Below, piece after piece: positions 21,746 through 34,032 of a stretch of 64,000 nt of DNA (the first letter of the stretch is position 1; every line of letters starts with the position of its first letter). Origin of the DNA: Dendrolimus kikuchii (lineage: Eukaryota > Arthropoda > Insecta > Lepidoptera > Lasiocampidae); assembly GCA_019925095.2 (NCBI GenBank), contig CM034398.1, positions 4,789,001-4,853,000 of the forward strand. The letters are read 5' to 3'. The notes beneath the pieces are model-generated. The model made no database searches, was not told where the DNA came from, and saw nothing but the letters and a program-made list of their open reading frames with translations. The position numbers and the translations under genes were made by a program.

Positions 21746-23469
21746 CTTTTGGACGGAGTATAAGAAAGAACAAAAGTCGGTAGTTGGTAAACCAGCACTA
21801 GTACAATAATTTAATTTATTAATGAATAAATAGTAATATATAAGATAATTTAATAATTATAAACAATAATACACAATTATATCTTTCTGTAAAATTTCAT
21901 CTACGACAAAAAATACTCCTAGTGTCTGACATACACCATCAGACAGGGGGATGTTTGGTCATGACGTATTCATAAAGGCTCTGTTTTTGGTAAAATGGCC
22001 ACGGAACACCAAAAAGGCCAACATTCCATATTTATAAACAGATAGACAGACAACTCTTAGTTGTAGACCATCACAGAAAACTTATAGCTTAAAAATATTT
22101 CGAATGTTTAGGCGGTGGACATGGGCGGTCTTATCGCTAAAAAGCGAACGCTATATTGCTACAGGTGCTGCGTGCTGACGATAAATGAAAATATGATTGC
22201 ACATTATCAATCGACCTTCAAGTGACTGTTCACTAATATACCCCGCGTTCCCCCAAAATTGGAGACACAAGCTAAAAAGTGAAGCGTTTAAGAGCTAATT
22301 AAGACTTATTGCTTTATTATTATTATGCAATGGTTATACACTCGATTTTAAGAACTAACCAAAAAAAGTTAGTAAATCATTAATGTTATAAAATTATTAT
22401 TGGTGAATCAAAAACTCAAAAAAATTTTCTTGTCTTATTCTCATTTCTGGTGCTTTTAACCTAGATTTTTGATACGTTGTACCTGGAAACACAGGACGCA
22501 TGTAATGAGGCGAACTGCCGGCCGCACCTCCTACTGTAAATTATACGTAGTGTCCACAGGGTATTTTTTACAGAATTACTAAAGTAAAGTGGTACTACGC
22601 CGACTTTAAGACGCTTTCTCTATATTAAGCCGGTGTAATAAAAACGAGAGTCTGAATCTATAGCAAGGATGCATTCACCCTGTGTAGTCTCTAGGTACCT
22701 TAGTCCATTGATTCCCATACCACACTACATTTAGTGTGGTATGGGCCAGTATTACACTCACTCATGTCTCATGTATCATATGCTAGTGTTTAAGGCCTTT
22801 AATAAATATTTACCGATGTAAAAAAATAGAATATCTATTACATATAATTGCAACAGTTCGTTGCTAAAACCGATGCGCATTTCTAATCGTGCCCAGTCAA
22901 TCGAATTAAATCATTGCAACACATTATCGTAAAATATTTAATCCGATGCAATTTCATGGAACGGCCAATTGAAATAATAGTAATGGTAATATATTGCTAG
23001 AATAGTCTAAAACCAACTAAACATCAATTTTCTTTGAAGGTAACTTGTTATGAGACATAAACGAACGCCAATGATCCCGGCTAAACGTATTTGTATTGTG
23101 GTACCGGGTACAAAAATTTAGAAATGGCGACGAATCAAATGGAATTTCTGACATCTTAAATGTAAAGCGTCTAAAGACATTTATTTGTGTGAATCTTTAT
23201 TTAACACTTTACATTGTAATATAATTATATGTAAGGACAGTAATTTTGCGTCCATGCATGATGTCTAATTGCATATTATATTACAATGGCTGGCTCGTAG
23301 TGTTGCCAGTCTATAGAAAAATGTTGCCAACATAAAAGTGGTGGCGTACACACATCTTTCTGCTTTAAATAGAGATTGTTTTGTTATATGTAATAGGAAA
23401 ATTATTGGAATCATAAATATTACAATTTAGATATTAAAATTATGTAAATATGTATGTATATTTTTATTT
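21746..23469. other. AT-rich DNA; family-E tail at 22105-22145, hairpin at 22714-22745
   Basis: No gene is seen. 'ggcggtcttatcgctaaaaa' at 22122 is another piece of the family-E tail. The remaining sequence is low-complexity or unplaced. Confidence 0.4.
22714..22745. repeat. Perfect 14-bp inverted repeat
   Basis: cccataccacacta, loop catt, then tagtgtggtatggg. A perfect hairpin in otherwise unannotated DNA, not shared with other copies in this window. Confidence 0.75.
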
Positions 23470-23640
23470 ACTATTAATATAGATAGATAGATAGCACTTT
23501 ATTGCTCACCAAAATAAAAAAAACAAAATGCATAATTACAATAGTTCTTGGCAAAACAACAGGCGGCCTTATCGCTAAAAGGGATCTCTTCCCGGCAACC
23601 CAGCTTAAAATAAATTCTTAACTAATCTGGCGATGTAGGT
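23470..23640 (-). repeat. LINE-type 3' end, family E, copy 3
   Basis: It starts on the plus strand with 'atagatagatagatagcact' (the tetranucleotide tail of the minus-strand element) and 'ttattgctcaccaaaat', then the family-E body with 'ggcggccttatcgctaaaag'. Confidence 0.65.
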
Positions 23641-23764
23641 GGAGCAGAAAAAAGATAGGACTGTGCAATTTAAATATACATACTTAATATATGTATATAT
23701 GATTGTATATATTTTAAACTATGCGCACTGAATACCGACTCACTATTAGAAATGTGAAATTATC

Positions 23765-23885
23765 TCCAGAATGTTGTCTGGAAGAAATCGTTGTTAGCGA
23801 TAAGACCGCCGATTGTACTAGTTATATGATTGTTAACTCGTATACTATTTTCTTGTGTGCAATAAAGAATATTCTATGCTATTTT
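23765..23885 (+). repeat. LINE-type 3' end, family E, copy 4
   Basis: The plus strand reads ctggaagaaatcgttgttag, cgataagaccgccgattgta and ends with caataaagaatattct. It is opposite in orientation to copies 1-3. Confidence 0.6.
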
Positions 23886-23960
23886 ATTTTCTATTACAAC
23901 CATTTTGTCAAAAACAACAGTATAACCCTTATCATCTACTTTCTTAACAGATATTAAATT

Positions 23961-24092
23961 ATAATAAAACTACGTTTTAACGGTTTTAAGCGCGGCCGTG
24001 ATCACGGCCACTGAAAAGTGGCCGAAACGTCGGAAAAACCAAAATCAAATAAAATTACCGCGCTTAAAACCGTTAAAACGTAGTTTTATTAT
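23961..24092. mobile_element. 132-bp foldback element with perfect 35-bp inverted termini
   Basis: The first 35 bp (starting ataataaaactacgtttt, ending agcgcgg) are the exact reverse complement of the last 35 bp (24058-24092). The centre carries a second palindrome, ggccactgaaaagtggcc (about 24006-24023). A single arm with the same centre recurs at 32055-32140. No obvious target duplication flanks it. A MITE or foldback transposon is the likeliest class; it has no coding capacity. Confidence 0.8.
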
Positions 24093-25029
24093 GTATACAA
24101 GTCGCGAAAACTTAAGAAAATATTAGATATTAAATTAGCTTCCAAGTTGGGAACAAATGTAAGATGTTGAATTCTATCAAATACAATATTATCTTAATTC
24201 TATTTATGGAAATATTGCCAACGCCAGTGGCCAGTACATTCAAACTCTTCATCATTATCGATCGTTACTTTACCAGAATTCTGTGGTTTATTAAAAAACA
24301 TAAATAATGAAATTTATTTTTTAGTAATAAAATTTTAAAAATTTCTCCCTATTTTGGGTGTTAGGGTATTAGACATTGTTAAGTGATTGTTTGTTTATGT
24401 CACTGTATCAGGCTTTTTACAATACATTATTATTATTGTCTAACTGACCCGACAAACTTCGTACCGCATCATAGTCAATAAATAAAAAACGTTGATTTCT
24501 GAATGACGGGATGAACATCAAACGTTTGACATACAAAACCAAAAAATAAAAATAAAAACTTCACTTTTAAATTTAATTTGATTTCTGAACGACTTTTAAA
24601 TTTAATTGATTTCTATACGACGGGACGAACATCAAATGTTTGACAGGTAGGAATTGTTTCTAAAGGAAAGCGAAATTGTTGTTTTCACTATATTCCAAGC
24701 ATTTTTTCATATTTACTCATCCTTTAGACCCTCCCTGGACTTCCACAAATAATTTAAAACCAAAATTAGCCAAATCAGTGCAGCCGTTCTCGAGTTTTAG
24801 CGAGACTAACGAACAGCAATTGATTTTTATATATATTATTGATACAAAGTATAAAGTAAACTTTTCGCCACTACCTGAGACGAATAAAAGTATAGACGGA
24901 GCCTACATGAACAATAGCGTCAAATGAAGTAAAGTATTTTTTAAAATTTGTATGTCTAAACCTATGCAGTATACACGTGGTTTGCGTCTGAGTGTGTAAT
25001 AGAAATGTATCTACTGAACACTTTTTTTT
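24093..25029. other. AT-rich DNA without recognised genes
   Basis: Around 24465-24640 'gacgggatgaacatcaaacg' and 'gacgggacgaacatcaaatg' repeat locally, giving a degenerate tandem pair. No gene is seen. Confidence 0.4.
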
Positions 25030-25286
25030 TGATCGGCAGACAAAGACACATATTGTATATCCCCAAATTAAGCAAGTTACGTTTGTGTTATGGGTAATAT
25101 ACAACGGACTACTCTGGGGCCAATCCCAGACACCCAGACCATGGTAAATAACGGAGAAAATACGTTTCCGAAATTTACTATACCAGGAATCGAACCCGGA
25201 ATACCTCACTGCAACGCAGAGGGCGTTGCAGTGAGGTACGCCGGCAAAGGCTTAGCCCGCTCAACCACAGAGGCCGTTAACTATTC
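25030..25286 (-). repeat. tRNA-derived SINE (family C)
   Basis: Read on the minus strand it begins cggcctctgtggttgagcgg (A-box region) and has gggttcgattcctgg (B box, GGTTCGATTCC), then a body with 'gtctgggattggccccagag'. It carries a local inverted duplication, cctcactgcaacgc/gcgttgcagtgagg, absent from the copies at 56668 and 58354. Not a working tRNA gene. Confidence 0.8.
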
Positions 25287-25948
25287 CACTTTTATCCGTA
25301 CTAATTCGAGTATATAATAATAAATTTCATAAAGCGGTGCTGCGCGATCGGCTTTCTATTCTAAAATCGGCTTCCCTTAGCCAGCTTCACTTTGAGAGCT
25401 TTGGGCTCAGTCTATCTATTTTTTTTGTCTGAGACAAGAGTTCTATGCTCTGAGGTCACGACGGCAAAAAATTCGTTGCATAACTTGGTCTTCTCGTAAC
25501 AAATCTAGAAACTTCGACGTTTAAGAAGTATGAATTGACTGGATTGTGAACTAGCTTATAATTTTAAGATCGTGTTTGTACTAGATTTGTAACAAATAAA
25601 TTTAATTCAATTTCATACGTCGCTTACATTTTATACCATATACCACTCGTCGGATAATCGCATCGATATCTAGCGATTGCTAACCCGCCCCCTATTGCAG
25701 ACTCAATAATTTGAGGCCGTAAATTTGAAGGCCGTATCGGTCTGAAGAGGAATTTAGACAAAGAAGCTTACTTTTCAATTATTGATCGTTTTAGTGACGG
25801 TTAGCAAAACCAAAGCTTGGAAACCGGTAAAAAAGTCGAACCGGTTATAGCCAAGTACATACGAACTATTAATTTCATTCATCATTCATTTAATTGCACA
25901 TCTATTTACACTCAATATATTGTATCTCTGATTATAATCGAATACATA
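25287..25948. other. AT-rich DNA without recognised genes
   Basis: Nothing recognised. Confidence 0.35.
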
Positions 25949-26173
25949 CATACATACATAACTTCACGCCAGTTCCCTTGCGGGGTAGGCACGAACAACA
26001 GAGCGCCATTTAGGCTTATTCTTACACACCTCACTTGGTTCTTTGACATTCATAACTCTTGTCATGCACGCTCGTCTGTTCTTAAGGCTCCTGACATCAC
26101 CTTCTGCTAGTACACGATCAATTTGATTATGGAAGGTGTGTCGTGGCCTTCCACGACTTCTGCATCCATCCAA
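25949..26173 (-). pseudogene. LINE family L1a, short 3' fragment
   Basis: The minus strand encodes DGCRSRGRPRHTF to ...AYPARELA and a stop, then CATA-type tetranucleotides on the plus strand at 25948-25960. It is the same family and 3' end as 10086-10642, truncated at its 5' side to about 70 codons. Confidence 0.8.
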
Positions 26174-27664
26174 TCGAATAACTAGTTGTATATACTTATA
26201 TACCTACATTTATCAGGGGAGAGGCTGATGATCAGTCATACGGGATTTTTCCTTCTACTGACACCAGGCTCTCACCAATTTTTAGTCATTAAGAGCATTA
26301 GCATTTACTTGTGTTATGTTTTTATTGTGAGAGCAAATAAATTAAAATATTTTAATATATTTACACATAAATTAAATTATAATTGTTTCGGTTTTGTCTT
26401 CATTTACTCAATTACCCGGTTTTTGGGAACAAAATTTCGTTAAATAGATTTTGTTTTATAAACCGGTTCCGAACGTTTTCGAACGCACACCGCCAAAGTG
26501 TAGTTATATGGTACAGCAAGTTTTCAGTCGCACACAAACGTATTGAAAGAGATAAAATAATACTTCCTTTGCTCACAGAATAAACCGGTTAAACCAGGTT
26601 TATATAACACTTCCTTTAAGGTGTACACTCCAAACTGAATAGATGACTAAACCGGTTATAACCAATTAAAACCGGTTCCAAGCATTGGTGTAATGAAACA
26701 CTTACAAGCCAGTAGATGGCGCTGTACAATAATTGAGGTCGCAAACGTTTCCCGAAATTTTCAACAGTAACAGATGGGCCTAAGCCTGCGAGGAACAATA
26801 ATAGCCTCGCTGGAAGATCTTCCTTTAAAACGGATGACCATTCCACCGCGCTCCTCCACCTTATACAGGGCGCACCCCCTTCATTGGTAAAAACTATACT
26901 GTATTAATTTTGTTTTTAGTTTGATATTTAAGGTTTTGCAGCTATTTTGGTAAAAACGGAAAAAAATATACTCGGAAACTACTGGGTCCATATGGATGAA
27001 ATTGAGTAGGTATATATTATATTAATATATATTAATATACTACACAAAATGTGAAAAAGTGAAGCTTAGAGATGTGCGTCATATATAATAACAGTAACCG
27101 AGGGATGAAAATTGAATAAATTATTTGAAGTACCCAATCGCGTAGATCTTAAAAAAATACAATTTACTTTTTAATTTAACTGAATAAGATATTAGTTTTT
27201 AAAGACGTAATGAAAAATAATAAGGTTGTGGAGCTTCCAAAATACTTTCAAATAAAAATGGCGTGGTTAATATCTGTTAAGTAATATTTAAGATATTTTT
27301 GATTAAAAGCTATTTTTATGGTTCGGCCCTCTAAAACAGAGATCGAGTTCAACTATCGGTCTAATATTACTCTCATATTAACGACTGTATTTAAATGTGG
27401 AGCGTTTTATAAATTCCTCATAAAGCATGCGTACATATTTGATAGATAAATAATTTATTTAAATATATATGCGCGTGCGCTGCTTGAATGGACGTCGGCC
27501 GCACTGGACACAATGAGCGAATAAATTAGCCAACGTCTGTCGGGATAAGACGACTCAATGCTCAAGACACAGCTTACACGGTGCTCAAACATCTATGGCG
27601 GCGGTTGAAAGAGGGTGGTGGTCTGTGATATAGGAATTTTAGTGGTATGTTTTTTGTTGTATGT
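26174..27664. other. No gene recognised
   Basis: AT-rich sequence in which 'aaccggtt' motifs recur at 25840-26680, suggesting an unidentified repeat. 26690-26880 is somewhat GC-richer and has a small minus-strand ORF of no known domain. Confidence 0.35.
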
Positions 27665-27960
27665 AATTTTATATTGCATGAGTTTAGTAGACAAGCACGG
27701 CCCACCTAATGGAAAGTGGTTACCATCACCTATAGACATTTGCAACATCAATGGTGCTACAAATGTGCTTAAGGAAGACAGGAGCCTGACCACTAATGCC
27801 GGAACACAACGAAAAGTTGTTATGGCGGCATACTCTAGATCAGGGGTGGTACCCATCCAGACGGGCAAATATCCAACCACCTGGCTGTGGGTTGGTTGGC
27901 CGGCGGGCCGCAGAAAATTGTATTCTTTCTCCGCTCCTGAACGGATAGAACGCTTCTTGA
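27665..27960 (-). repeat. Retroposon A, nearly full length
   Basis: From 'ttatattgcatgagtttagt' to 'ctccgctcctgaacggatag', with about 25 bp missing after 'tgctacaaatgtgc'. Sense strand minus. Confidence 0.82.
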
Positions 27961-28149
27961 AATCTCTCTCTTGAACAGGTTTCTTATAGGTAGACGTGCT
28001 CCATTTTACGACTGCATTTCCATCTGACATCAAGTGCAATGTCGCCCAACAGCGAACCTTGTTAGATTCGCTTTTGACACATTATATTTACGTACAAATT
28101 TGTATTAGCCCTGCGAGTAATGTTTTGCTTAGTGCAAGGTGCGTTTGCA

Positions 28150-28440
28150 GATATATCTCACCATACTTTTTCAGCCAATCCCTGTCCACTGCTGGACATA
28201 GCCCTCCCCAAGTTGGCGCCACATATACCGGTCTCGCGTTTTCCTCATCCAGTCCATGCCGGCGACTTTGTTCAGGTCGACCAGGCTGGAAGGCTTCCTA
28301 CGCTACGTTTCTCGAGACAGTCTCCAATCCAGGACTCGTTTGCTCCATCGGCCGTCGGTCCTGCGACAGACGTAACCGGCCCACTGCCACTTTAACTTGC
28401 TAATTTTGCGAGCTATGTCGGTTGCTTTGGTTCTCTTACG
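28150..28440 (-). pseudogene. LINE RT C-terminal relic (family L2a)
   Basis: The minus strand encodes a DGRWSKRVLDW-like block, then a V.KVAGMDWMRKTR stretch and a QQWTGIG-like end, with interruptions. This is the common GRP..RW..D......W......R..W...GEAY..Q C-terminus of insect LINEs. A second copy in opposite orientation follows at 28645-28890, giving an inverted pair. Confidence 0.7.
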
Positions 28441-28644
28441 GATATCATCTTTATATCATCATAACCTTCTGTTAAAGTTCATGTATTGACAAGTTTGGTT
28501 AAGTAAATATATAAAATAAATGTAAATTACGAAGTTAATTAAGCAATTATTAAATACTAGCGGTCTCGGTAGACCTCAGCAGACTAGACCCAGAGTCTAG
28601 CGCCACTTACCGGGTCCAATTGTGAATATAAACCATACAAACAC

Positions 28645-28890
28645 ACACAAACCGGTCACGTCTGTCGCAGGACCGACGGCCGATGGAGCAAATGAGTCCT
28701 GGAGTGGAGACCACGTATCGGTAAACGTAGCGTAGGACGCCCGCCAGCCCGGTGGACTGACGACCTGTGCAAGATCGCCGGCAGGAGCTGGATGAGGAAG
28801 ACGGGAGACCGGGATATGTGGCGCGTACTTGGGGAAGGCCTACGTCAAGTAGTGGATTGAGATTGGCTGAAGAAGAAACACACATAAAAT
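28645..28890 (+). pseudogene. LINE RT C-terminal relic (family L2a), inverted partner
   Basis: Plus-strand reading: RTDGRWSK, VGRPPARWTDDLCKIAG, RSWMRKTGDRDMWRVLGEAY, then a stop. It is homologous to 28150-28440 and to 49860-50030. Confidence 0.75.
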
Positions 28891-28969
28891 TATATCAAAA
28901 TGGTAGAATCCGATTCCAGTGCCCAAGTATTTTGTTTAGATTGATGGGTTACATTATGGAAGTTTTAGT

Positions 28970-29426
28970 AGGGATCCCTAATTTTTATATAGCCTATATT
29001 AAACAGGGATAATGTATGGTTCGGCTGGGCGTAACTATGTTCTAAATCTCAGCCTTTCCAACACATTCAAAGCGCAGGGTCGTCAGGGAGGAGGGGGTTT
29101 TTAGTGGGTATTGGGGTTGCTCGCCCGTGCAGCAACGCTCGGAGTCTTCCACACTATTCTGTGACGTCGATCGCGGACGGAGCGCTGCCAAGAGCATACT
29201 ATTGCTGCAGTGTTATCGCCCCCGACCGACGCGTGTCGTTCCCCTAGCAACGACCCAGTTTGTGCGTAAATCGGTTAAGCATTTTCCCTCGCCTCAAAAC
29301 CAAAAAAAAAAAAAAATTATTATTCGAATGGTGAAAATTTTTATTAAATCGGTCCAGTAGTTTTGAGTTCATTCGTTACAAACATACAAAAATATAAAAA
29401 TACAAATGTTTACTCTTTATAATATT
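28970..29426 (-). repeat. Helitron-like fragment
   Basis: The right edge 'tctttataatattagtatag' is the 5' terminus of the H1-type elements read on the minus strand. The left part has 'tagtagggatccctaatttt', also seen at about 690-715. No CTAG end is identified. An A14 run lies at 29307-29320. Confidence 0.5.
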
Positions 29427-29463
29427 AGTATAGATTGATCTAAAAATATTAAGAAAGAACTTT

Positions 29464-29757
29464 TCTTTTATTTTATTGCAGGTGTTCAGAAGACAGGCAG
29501 GCGGCCCACTTGATGGAAAGCGGTTACCATCGCCTATGGAAATTGGGTTGCTGCAAATGCGCTGCTGCTCTTAAGGGAGACTGGAACTTGGTCACTAATG
29601 TCGGAACACAACTCAAGGTTGTTATGGTGACATACTTTAGACCAGGGGTGGTAGCCATCCAGTCGTGCAAATGCCCTACCACCCGGCTGTGGGTTGTTTT
29701 GTCGCCTCTTACGACAGGCCGCCGGAAATTGTATTCTTTTCCATTCCTGCACGGATA
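29464..29757 (-). repeat. Retroposon A, nearly full length
   Basis: From 'cttttattttattgcaggtg' to 'ttccattcctgcacggataa', with a short gap after 'catcgcctatgga'. Sense strand minus. Confidence 0.85.
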
Positions 29758-29884
29758 AATAACTGAATGTTAGAACAACTCAGCATAAATGTATACTATA
29801 CTATGTTGGAATTTCATCTATCTCAGCGCTGATTAACTTATGATCTATTGATACCTAAATTAAAGTTAGAGATAATACAACAGA

Positions 29885-30062
29885 CGAGCGTGCATAACAA
29901 CGAGCGTGCATTAAGAACAGACGAGCGTGCATGACAAGAGTTATGAATGTCAAAGAAGCAAGTGAGGTGTGTAAGAATAAGCCTAAATGGCGCTCTGTTG
30001 TTCGTGCCTACCCCGCAAGGGAACTGGCGTGAAGTTATGTATGTATGTATGTATGTATGTAT
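29885..30062 (+). pseudogene. LINE family L1a, very short 3' fragment
   Basis: Only the last ~45 codons (RRACMTRVMNVKEASEV ... YPARELA, stop) and a (TATG)n tail (about 30032-30062) remain. A local duplication of 'acgagcgtgcat' precedes it at 29884-29931. Confidence 0.8.
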
Positions 30063-30602
30063 AATCGAGATAATAACCATATAGGTCATACTTTGTGAAA
30101 TGTTTTAATTTAAACATCATAAGATACACAAATGAAATCTTTACCTCTTCGCTGTCGTGCTCAATCCAATGGGTTTGGGCGTCAAGATAGAAATGTTACA
30201 ACGGAGTCACAAGCAATAAATCGGCCTTCTGTCAACTGCAGTTGTCGTCCGCCTTCACACCGTATAGGTATTCAATCGGATAGTAAATCAGACGGACGCA
30301 CGCGCTGCATTGTGTTACGGTGTAACAACTTCGGCACAGTTAACATTGTGTTGAAATAGTTATGTAATTTAGAAATCTAGAATATTATACTATACTTTTT
30401 ATGCTTTTATCTATAGATTTAATACTCTGCTCATAACTGGAGTAGGTATTTAAATACTTATCTATGTTCAATCGATTGTTATATTTTATTTTAATTACTA
30501 ACGCTTTTCATAAGGAATCACTTGCGTGAAATTCGTATTACTATCGAACTACTATTAAAATTTCTAGGATAAAAATTATCTTATGTTTATTGGTCGTGGT
30601 AA
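30063..30602. other. No gene recognised
   Basis: 30130-30350 is somewhat GC-richer and holds a 75-codon plus-strand ORF (30132-30359) without a recognisable domain. The rest is AT-rich. Confidence 0.35.
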
Positions 30603-30885
30603 GTCGTGGTAGCGTAATGGCTAGCGCACGCGTCCCGAGCTTAAAGGGCGCAGGTTCGGTCCTGGCCGGAACGCATGCACCACTTAGGCTGTTTTCTGAC
30701 CCATATTGTTAAAATTACCACGTGCTAACAACGGTGAAGGATAACATGGTAATGCAACCTGCACATCGAGATGACTGATGTGTCAAACCTACCAAGCCGC
30801 CTTGGACAAGCGTGGCGGGTCTACTGTCCGTTCCCGCTTATAACGGGAGGCCCGTGCCCAGCAGTGGGACATTTACGGGCTGTTG
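30603..30885 (+). repeat. tRNA-derived SINE (family B), copy 2
   Basis: Head 'tggtagcgtaatggctagcg' and B-box region 'aggttcggtcctggcc', body ending 'cccagcagtgggacatttac'. Very similar to 18250-18545. Confidence 0.82.
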
Positions 30886-31616
30886 GAACGAAGTTCCTTA
30901 TCGCGCGTTGTGAAAGGGGGCTAGACGGAAAAAATTCTTACGAAAAGTTGTCACGACACTTTTTGCTATAGTAAGCTATTATACAATTTCAACTTTAATG
31001 CAATGAAATAAAATCTAAAATATCAATTAGTGTAATAATATACGCTGTTTTTGATACTATTTGTTTGTTTATGTATTTCTTTCTATACATAGGTTTTTGA
31101 TAAAATTTCGATGGTTTTCGATGCTTATCGACACACTTTTTGAGACGTTTTGAGAATTTTTAAGACATTTTAGGAGAACTTCGTTCCAGACATGTGTCCC
31201 AAAGACACCTCATTAGTTTTATTATAATTTATATTTATATGTTTATTCCGGTACCGGTATGGCGGTAACAGGAAACTAAAAAAAATACACATTTAAAATA
31301 ATTTATTCAAATGAAAAATAATTATGCGTTATATTTTAAGCATAAAATTTTAGTAATTTATATTAATAATATGAGTAACTAAGGATTGTCAAGTCCGAAA
31401 ATTATCCGTAGGTATTTCAATTTCATTGTTCCAAAATAGCTTTATGTGCGTACTGGTCCAAGCAGTACTTCATCCTGCGGCAATGACATGTGCTTTACAA
31501 ATCGCAAATCATGCGCTGCCCACTTTTCTCTGTATGCTGAAGAGTTTCTTGCGCCTCATCTTCTCTTCAAGCCACAAGCAAACAACATGTTGCGAAGCGG
31601 CGGTAATTTTTTTTTT

Positions 31617-31922
31617 TGGATTTTATGGCTTGGCAGCTAGGCCTTTGACCCAGATCTTAGACTCAATGTAGTTTCTTCATTTTCTTAAACCTATGTGTAG
31701 CACAGCTGAACTCTAGCTAGTGCTCTAGTTCAACGGAGTTCTCGTGACCACTCAAAAGGCTACATTTGGCTTCACAGTTCACATTTCTCACAAAACACAT
31801 AATTACTACTCAAAAACTATCAATATCCTACAACTACTGTTTATTTTAGAGTAATTTTACACATTTTTAGAAAATAAAACTGCGCAGCACAACGTCCCCA
31901 TTCAGTTCCCGCCAAAAACTCC
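31617..31922 (+). repeat. Dispersed repeat family F, copy 2
   Basis: From 'ggattttatggcttggcagc' to 'cagttcccgccaaaaactcc', matching 4525-4793. It carries a small extra segment (gtagcacagctgaactctag) relative to copy 1. Confidence 0.65.
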
Positions 31923-32054
31923 GCGGCGGTAAATTAGATTAGGCTCCCATAGAGTAAATAACAACAATAAACAAAAAAATAAACAATTAAAACGAACATG
32001 TTGTAATGTAAATAATAACCCGATATTACTCATTGACAATTGACATCTTTGTCA

Positions 32055-32140
32055 TCTGTGATCACGGCTATTGAAAAGTGGCCGAAATGTCAAAATAAAA
32101 ATCAAATAAAATGACGCGCTTAAAACCGTTGAAACGTAGT
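32055..32140. repeat. Single arm of the foldback element
   Basis: 'tgtgatcacggctattgaaa' to 'gcgcttaaaaccgttgaaac' corresponds to the centre and right arm of 23961-24092. The left arm is missing. Confidence 0.7.
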
Positions 32141-32621
32141 TTTAATTACACAAATGTCTCCTTGAAAATACTCCATAATCTAAGAAACACCATTAAATAA
32201 CAAATAAGAATAAAAGTAGTTTAAAAACTAACATATGAAATATTTTTAACAATTAAGTTCATTTATTTTTTAAATTCGACAATGCCTATTTCAATCAAAA
32301 TTGAAAGACAGAAATGAACCATTCATTTTCGGCATTACTTTAAAAAACAAAAATCATGAATAGTACGAATCTCAAATTTAATAGCACAATTAGAACCAAA
32401 CTATGAACTAGAAACATTTGTCAATATTCTAAAACATTTTGTATTATTGTTTTTAATTAATATTAATTCAAACCTTTTTTGTTTCACTCACCCTTATGTA
32501 TACTGTATTACTTTACACGAATAAAAGAGATTTTACTCAGCACGATTTCTATAGCTCTAGTTCGTGTTCTGATTTATGTACCTCCATGCTAGGACTATGT
32601 TTTAAAAGAATTATTCACACA

Positions 32622-32764
32622 TCATCTCATTGAACTACCGTCAGCCAAAATGTCTAAGTATACGGGAATTGCTGAGAACCTTGATGATTTGTTCACTTTC
32701 TTTTCCTTTGGGTCGTCTGGTAGGAAGTTCCAGATTATTAGATCTTCGCTTGTCGTGGCCGTTG
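32622..32764 (-). CDS. cort: cortex last coding exon (H)
   Basis: The acceptor tttaaatcccag precedes CAACGG. Two leading bases complete an Ala codon from exon G, then TATTSEDLIIWNFL gives the last WD40 strands, followed by a basic, Lys-rich tail and a stop at 32622-32624. The protein ends ...GSSMR. The terminal Met-Arg resembles the Ile-Arg tail by which Cdc20/Cdh1 dock on the APC/C; the variation is compatible with a diverged Cortex. No polyadenylation signal was pinpointed. Confidence 0.88.
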
Positions 32765-33019
32765 CTGGGATTTAAAAGTAATAAAATACATTAGGTATTG
32801 TTCTTTTGATGGATATACAAACTTTTTGTATATGTTAATTTTGAATTTAATATTGGAATGCGTGGCTGTCTTAAATTGTTTCCGCCCCGATGAAGCTTCA
32901 CTTGAAAATATATCTCGTTACAACGTAAACCTCTCGTGTATTTATTAATCGCGACTTCTTAGCCCCCAACATCTTTTTCCGAAGAAACAGATTTATATTG
33001 TATTTTATTTTGAAGTGAA

Positions 33020-33346
33020 ACTTTTTTAGAATCGTGATTTGAAAATCGATGAAACGAAGAAGTGACACTAAAAATACTAATTAGTAATAAAACACATTAG
33101 GCTTTCAAATAAATTTCAGCTCTATCTCTATACTCTTAAAGCAGATATTATTTTATACGTAGATCAAAGAAAATTATACGTAACAGTACATTGAATTTTG
33201 AACGTTATGCTAATGATTTAAAGTGTAATTTAGATTTATTTTAGGTATGTGTATTTTCATTATTTATTTATTCATCTACACTCAATTTATTCAAATTTAC
33301 CTATACTAATAATATCTATACATCGATACATACAATTTAGATTGAA
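33020..33346 (+). repeat. Dispersed repeat family D, copy 2 (left part)
   Basis: Matches 13860-14184. The match is broken at 33347 by the LINE insertion and resumes after 34045 ('ataatatgttgacagatata'). It lies in the intron between cortex exons G and H. Confidence 0.65.
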
Positions 33347-33359
33347 TTTTTTGAATTAT

Positions 33360-34032
33360 AATAATAATAAAAAAGAAAAAACCAAAGACATTGAAACTAA
33401 AATACATTATGTAGCAGATCACTGCCAACGGGGAGCGTGCCCAGAAGGCTGGCTGCATTGCCACGCTGTATGGCAATACTTATTTGTTGTGAAAAATATG
33501 AGCCAGCCTTCTGTATATGTCTTTAAAGAAACTCTTTGCCGACGAACCCCACGGGCCTAATGTTTCAACCCCAAACGGCACAAATATGTAACCCCTTCCT
33601 AAGGCTCCATATTTGCGCCGTTTGACGTCCTCAGCAGAAGCGGCAGCGTTGCCAGCCCCTGACTCGGTCATTGGAAGATGTGACGGGGCCAGTGTGTCAA
33701 CACAGGTCGCATCCCACACTAGCGGCCGCCCCGTCTTCCAAGGGACGAGTGACATTCCGTCCGGTCTCTTGCCATCGTCACGCACCAGGCCATTCGGTTC
33801 CAGAATGGCCGGGACGCCGACGCTGACAAGAGCTCGGCGAATGATGTCGTTGAGGCTGGCATGACGAGATCTTCTTCCTGCGCTTTTCAAACATGACAAC
33901 CCGTGGTGTCCAAATCGGTCTACCATAACTCCACATTGACAGTGATGTGGTACGCAACATGGTGCCCCCAGGCGTAAACTCGCGGCTAATCGGAATGTAG
34001 TGTTGTCCAGAATTATGAATTATTTGTCCACA
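33360..34032 (-). pseudogene. 5'-truncated LINE (family L3a) with 13-bp target duplication
   Basis: The minus-strand ORF (33480-33926 and upstream in another frame) carries [44 protein letters not shown] and RRLAHIF. This C-terminal LINE ORF2 segment is common in lepidopteran genomes. Its clade is not assigned here. The direct repeat ttttttgaattat flanks it (33347-33359, 34033-34045) and it splits a family-D repeat. A second, more diverged copy lies at 60640-60960. It sits in a cortex intron, in the sense direction. Confidence 0.82.

Noticed and set aside
28120..28403. Two overlapping plus-strand ORFs of 91 and 135 codons
   Set aside because: Antisense of the L2a LINE relic.
33613..33864. 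83-codon plus-strand ORF
   Set aside because: It is the antisense of the L3a LINE ORF.
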